Part shown: piece by piece, positions 7,422-11,244 of the stretch
How the letters are laid out: each line of letters opens with the position of its first letter
Position numbering within the stretch: the stretch's first letter is position 1
Notes under the pieces: generated by a model
What the model was told of the DNA's origin: nothing
What the model saw: the letters and a program-made list of their open reading frames with translations, nothing else
The model's database searches: none
Position numbers and translations under genes: made by a program
NCBI GenBank assembly: GCA_934295165.1
Contig: CAKRAT010000064.1
Span: forward strand, 1 to 11,244
Reading direction: 5' to 3'
Source of the DNA: an uncultured Dorea sp.
GTDB taxonomy: Bacteria; Bacillota; Clostridia; Lachnospirales; Lachnospiraceae
Length of the DNA: 11,244 bases

Positions 7422-7450
7422 TACTTTCAGATTGAATATGTTATTATAAT
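7422..7450 (+). promoter_or_regulatory. Candidate promoter downstream of the response regulator
   Basis: A perfect TATAAT lies at 7445-7450, but the position for its -35 (TACTTT, 7422-7427) is poor, as expected for an activator-dependent promoter. Alternatively, TACTTT could itself be a weak -10, with the second GTTAAG exactly 17 nt upstream as its -35. Either promoter would drive only a short transcript, since a strong terminator follows and no coding region is seen on this strand. Confidence 0.4.
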
Positions 7451-7456
7451 CACGAA

Positions 7457-7530
7457 GTGGCATATCGTAAAAGAAAAGCCTCATTCATTATTCTCTCAAA
7501 AAAAGGATGCACGTCCATGCATCCTTTTTT
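7457..7530 (+). ncRNA. Candidate small RNA ending at a strong terminator
   Basis: From the TATAAT at 7445-7450 a transcript would begin near 7457 and end at the terminator at 7530, about 75 nt. It contains an unstructured AU-rich part followed by the GC-containing terminator stem. No credible ribosome binding site plus ORF is present. The segment could equally be only the 3' untranslated region of the two-component operon, so this call rests on the promoter and operator upstream. Confidence 0.3.
7498..7530. terminator. Bidirectional intrinsic terminator between the regulator and glgP
   Basis: The stem GGATGCA / TGCATCC (7505-7511, 7518-7524) with loop CGTCCA is flanked by seven A's on the left and six T's on the right, so it works on both strands. 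It ends the plus-strand two-component operon and the convergent minus-strand glgP, whose stop lies 86 nt away. Confidence 0.92.
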
Positions 7531-7616
7531 GTTGCTCAAAAATCTCTAAAACCTGTAATCACAGATATTCTCAAATTGTATATTTCTTTTATTTTCTGTG
7601 AATAACCCAATATTTT

Positions 7617-9956
<2,340 letters not shown>

Positions 9957-9966
9957 CTACACTGAT

Positions 9967-9983
9967 ATTATAGTCAGATTATA
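9967..9983 (-). promoter_or_regulatory. Candidate glgP promoter (two -10 boxes)
   Basis: On the minus strand two perfect TATAAT boxes lie 11 bp apart (9983-9978 and 9972-9967), about 90-105 nt before the glgP ATG. Neither has a good -35 at the normal distance, which suggests help from an activator. No cre-like site was recognised. Confidence 0.45.
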
Positions 9984-9994
9984 CACATTATCTC

Positions 9995-10024
9995 TTGCAT
10001 CATAATAGTAAAAAGTAATACAAT
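9995..10024 (+). promoter_or_regulatory. Candidate araC-family gene promoter
   Basis: TTGCAT (9995-10000) and TACAAT (10019-10024, 5/6 consensus) are separated by 18 nt. The start would be near 10031, leaving an approximately 80-nt leader that includes the inverted repeat at 10046-10073. The element overlaps the upstream part of the divergent glgP promoter, so both genes may be controlled together. Confidence 0.45.
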
Positions 10025-10045
10025 ACTATCAAATATACAACTTTT

Positions 10046-10073
10046 TGATAATTTCGCCCAAACGAAATCATGA
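10046..10073. promoter_or_regulatory. 28-bp inverted repeat, operator candidate
   Basis: Arms TGATAATTTCG (10046-10056) and CGAAATCATGA (10063-10073) match as inverted repeats at 9 of 11 positions around a 6-nt CCCAAA centre. The inner six bases are perfect. The site lies between the araC-type promoter and its start codon. It could bind a dimeric regulator or form a weak RNA hairpin. Confidence 0.45.
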
Positions 10074-10109
10074 CCCCCAATTACTTCAGAAAGGATTTCA
10101 TCATACATT

Positions 10110-10979
10110 ATGAACACTCTTACTTACGAAAATCTTCATGAGACAAAAAAACACGTCAGCATCCAGTTTCCATACAATACCTACCTGTGCTCCATTCCGC
10201 TGGATTTCACACAGGTTCCGCTTCACTGGCATAATGACGTGGAGATCATTGTAATAAAAAAAGGCAGCGGTATCATTTCCGTTGATACCGAGCCAAAGAC
10301 CGTAAAAGCCGGTGACATCATCCTGGTCCGTCCGGGTCAGCTCCACTCTATCTCACAACACGAGAAAGACAACATGGAATATGAAAATATCCTGTTCCAG
10401 ACAGATCTTCTTTACTCTGCTGATTCCGACTCCCGGACAATTGGATATTTCCAGCCATATTTTTCACTGCAATATGAACTTCCATGGCTTTTCAGTGATT
10501 CCTGCACCTGCCACAAAGCACTTGCTTCCTGTATTAATGCGATCGATGAGCTCTGCAGCAAAAGACCGGACTATTACGAACTGTCAGTAAAAGGACATCT
10601 GTTTCACTTCTTTTTCCTTTTGTTCTCCTCCCAGGGCGCACCGGTTACTTTCACCCGCAGCAAATCTCTGGATAAGGTAAAACAGATCATCTCCTATATT
10701 GAATCGCATTACACAGAACCAATCACCGTTCAAAGTGCAGCAGACTACATGGGATTTTCCGAATCTCATTTTATGAAATTCTTTAAACAGCATCTGCACA
10801 CAACATTTACCAGTTACCTGAACGGTTACCGGCTCACCATTGCTGCCAGACTTCTGCTCACGGAGGATGACAGTATCCTGTCGGTCTCAGAACGCACAGG
10901 ATTCAACAATCTGTCTTATTTTAACCGATTGTTCAAAAAAGAATACCAGATGCCGCCGCGGGAGTACCGGAATCGTTAA
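10110..10979 (+). CDS. AraC-family regulator with cupin sensing domain
   Basis: This 289-aa cytoplasmic transcription factor has an N-terminal cupin-like ligand pocket (about 20-100), seen in VPLHWHNDVEIIVIKKGSG, TVKAGDIILVRPGQLHS and the strands between, which usually binds a sugar or another small molecule. The C-terminus (about 188-288) holds two helix-turn-helix motifs: ITVQSAADYMGFSESHFMKFFKQH, then SILSVSERTGFNNLSYFNRLFKKEYQMPPREYR, the AraC/XylS signature ending in the usual P-x-x-Y-R. The ATG at 10110 has AAAGGA about 14 nt upstream, an unusually long gap, and there is no other ATG, GTG or TTG nearby in frame, so expression may be weak. It diverges from glgP and shares a 234-bp spacer with it, so control of glgP or of itself is plausible but inferred. 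The inducer is unknown. Confidence 0.93.
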   Translation: MNTLTYENLHETKKHVSIQFPYNTYLCSIPLDFTQVPLHWHNDVEIIVIKKGSGIISVDTEPKTVKAGDIILVRPGQLHSISQHEKDNMEYENILFQTDLLYSADSDSRTIGYFQPYFSLQYELPWLFSDSCTCHKALASCINAIDELCSKRPDYYELSVKGHLFHFFFLLFSSQGAPVTFTRSKSLDKVKQIISYIESHYTEPITVQSAADYMGFSESHFMKFFKQHLHTTFTSYLNGYRLTIAARLLLTEDDSILSVSERTGFNNLSYFNRLFKKEYQMPPREYRNR

Positions 10980-11036
10980 GGCAGCTCCGCTTACATACTT
11001 GAACCTCTGCAGTACCTGCCACTGGCAGCTACTTAC
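10980..11036 (+). repeat. GGCAGCT repeats with alternative stems after araC
   Basis: GGCAG occurs at 10980-10984 and 11024-11028, each followed by CT and, a few bases on, CTTAC or ACTTAC. Between them CTGCC (11016-11020) can pair with either copy; CTGCC-ACT-GGCAG is a tight 5-bp hairpin. I see no gene here. This is the 3' untranslated region before the terminator hairpin. Confidence 0.3.
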
Positions 11037-11045
11037 GAACAAACG

Positions 11046-11107
11046 GAATGAAAGAACGGAATCTGAAGTATTTTTACTATCTCAGATTCCGCTCTTTTAT
11101 TTCATTC
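11046..11107. terminator. Long imperfect hairpin, probable bidirectional terminator
   Basis: The core stem GAACGGAATCTGA / TCAGATTCCGCTC (11054-11066, 11082-11094) has 12 of 13 pairs. It is extended by GAATGAAA / TTTCATTC outside a TTTTA bulge. A T-rich run follows on the plus strand, and a weaker TTCTTTC run on the minus strand. It lies between the convergent araC-family gene and the minus-strand gene at the right edge. Confidence 0.75.
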
Positions 11108-11166
11108 GTTCATTCTATTTATCTTATCTCAAATATCTGTTACAAAATATATTTTCTTCTAAGATC

Positions 11167-11244
11167 CTATTCAACCTCTTCCGGTTCCATACTTCTCATA
11201 TGTTCCCCGTCTTTTTTGATCTCATATTTCTGATTATATTCATT
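11167..11244 (-). CDS. C-terminal end of an unidentified protein, cut by window edge
   Basis: Reading the minus strand from the right edge, 25 codons stay open to a TAG stop at 11167-11169. The peptide is charged and looks coding: it includes YEIKKDGEHMRSMEPEEVE at its end. The placement, convergent to araC with a hairpin terminator between, fits a real gene end. Too little is visible to name a family. Confidence 0.55.
   Translation of the reverse strand, partial: NEYNQKYEIKKDGEHMRSMEPEEVE

Noticed and set aside
7559..7601. TCACAGA / TCTGTGA inverted repeat after glgP
   Set aside because: It has 7-bp arms with a 29-nt AT-rich loop and no promoter nearby; the real terminator at 7498-7530 explains the region.
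11048..11233. 61-aa plus-strand open frame after araC
   Set aside because: It starts inside the terminator hairpin, is low-complexity Ser/Ile/Tyr/Phe, and overlaps a better minus-strand coding end.

Overview
The window looks like a chromosomal segment from a low-to-mid GC Gram-positive anaerobe, most likely a gut Lachnospiraceae/Clostridia species. The reasons are strong AGGAGG ribosome binding sites, GTG and TTG starts next to good Shine-Dalgarno sequences, a class I-alpha glutamine synthetase paired with an ANTAR regulator, a diaminopimelate aminotransferase route to lysine, and an oxygen/NO-scavenging flavodiiron protein. This assignment is inference from gene content; no species is claimed.

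Layout. Positions 1-5250 are one minus-strand gene train, read right to left: fprA (flavodiiron protein), glnA (glutamine synthetase), an ANTAR-domain regulator with a degenerate receiver domain, dapF (DAP epimerase), and dapL (LL-DAP aminotransferase, cut by the left edge). No clear terminator was seen between them. dapF and dapL look translationally coupled. The train joins detoxification of O2/NO, ammonia assimilation with its probable RNA-binding regulator, and the last steps to meso-DAP for peptidoglycan and lysine.

Positions 5251-5563 are a divergent promoter region. Positions 5564-7371 hold a plus-strand two-component pair: a short KdpD-like membrane histidine kinase lacking the long cytoplasmic KdpD N-terminus, and a KdpE/OmpR-type response regulator. 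No potassium transport genes are visible. Between the regulator and the next gene lie a perfect 11-bp-period direct repeat (GTTAAG-N5-GTTAAG), a consensus -10 element and a strong bidirectional terminator. This arrangement could make a short non-coding RNA controlled by an OmpR-family regulator.

Positions 7617-9875 hold a minus-strand glycogen/maltodextrin phosphorylase (glgP). A plus-strand AraC-family regulator with a cupin sensor domain (10110-10979) diverges from it. Their shared 234-bp spacer holds overlapping divergent promoters and a 28-bp inverted repeat that is a good operator candidate. A long imperfect hairpin follows araC, and the 3' end of an unidentified minus-strand gene enters from the right edge.

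Most genes are conserved housekeeping or regulatory genes. No mobile element, CRISPR array, tRNA or rRNA was seen. The least explained features are the regulatory ones: the repeat/promoter/terminator cassette at 7387-7530, the ANTAR protein without an obvious RNA target, and the operator-like repeats in the two divergent spacers.
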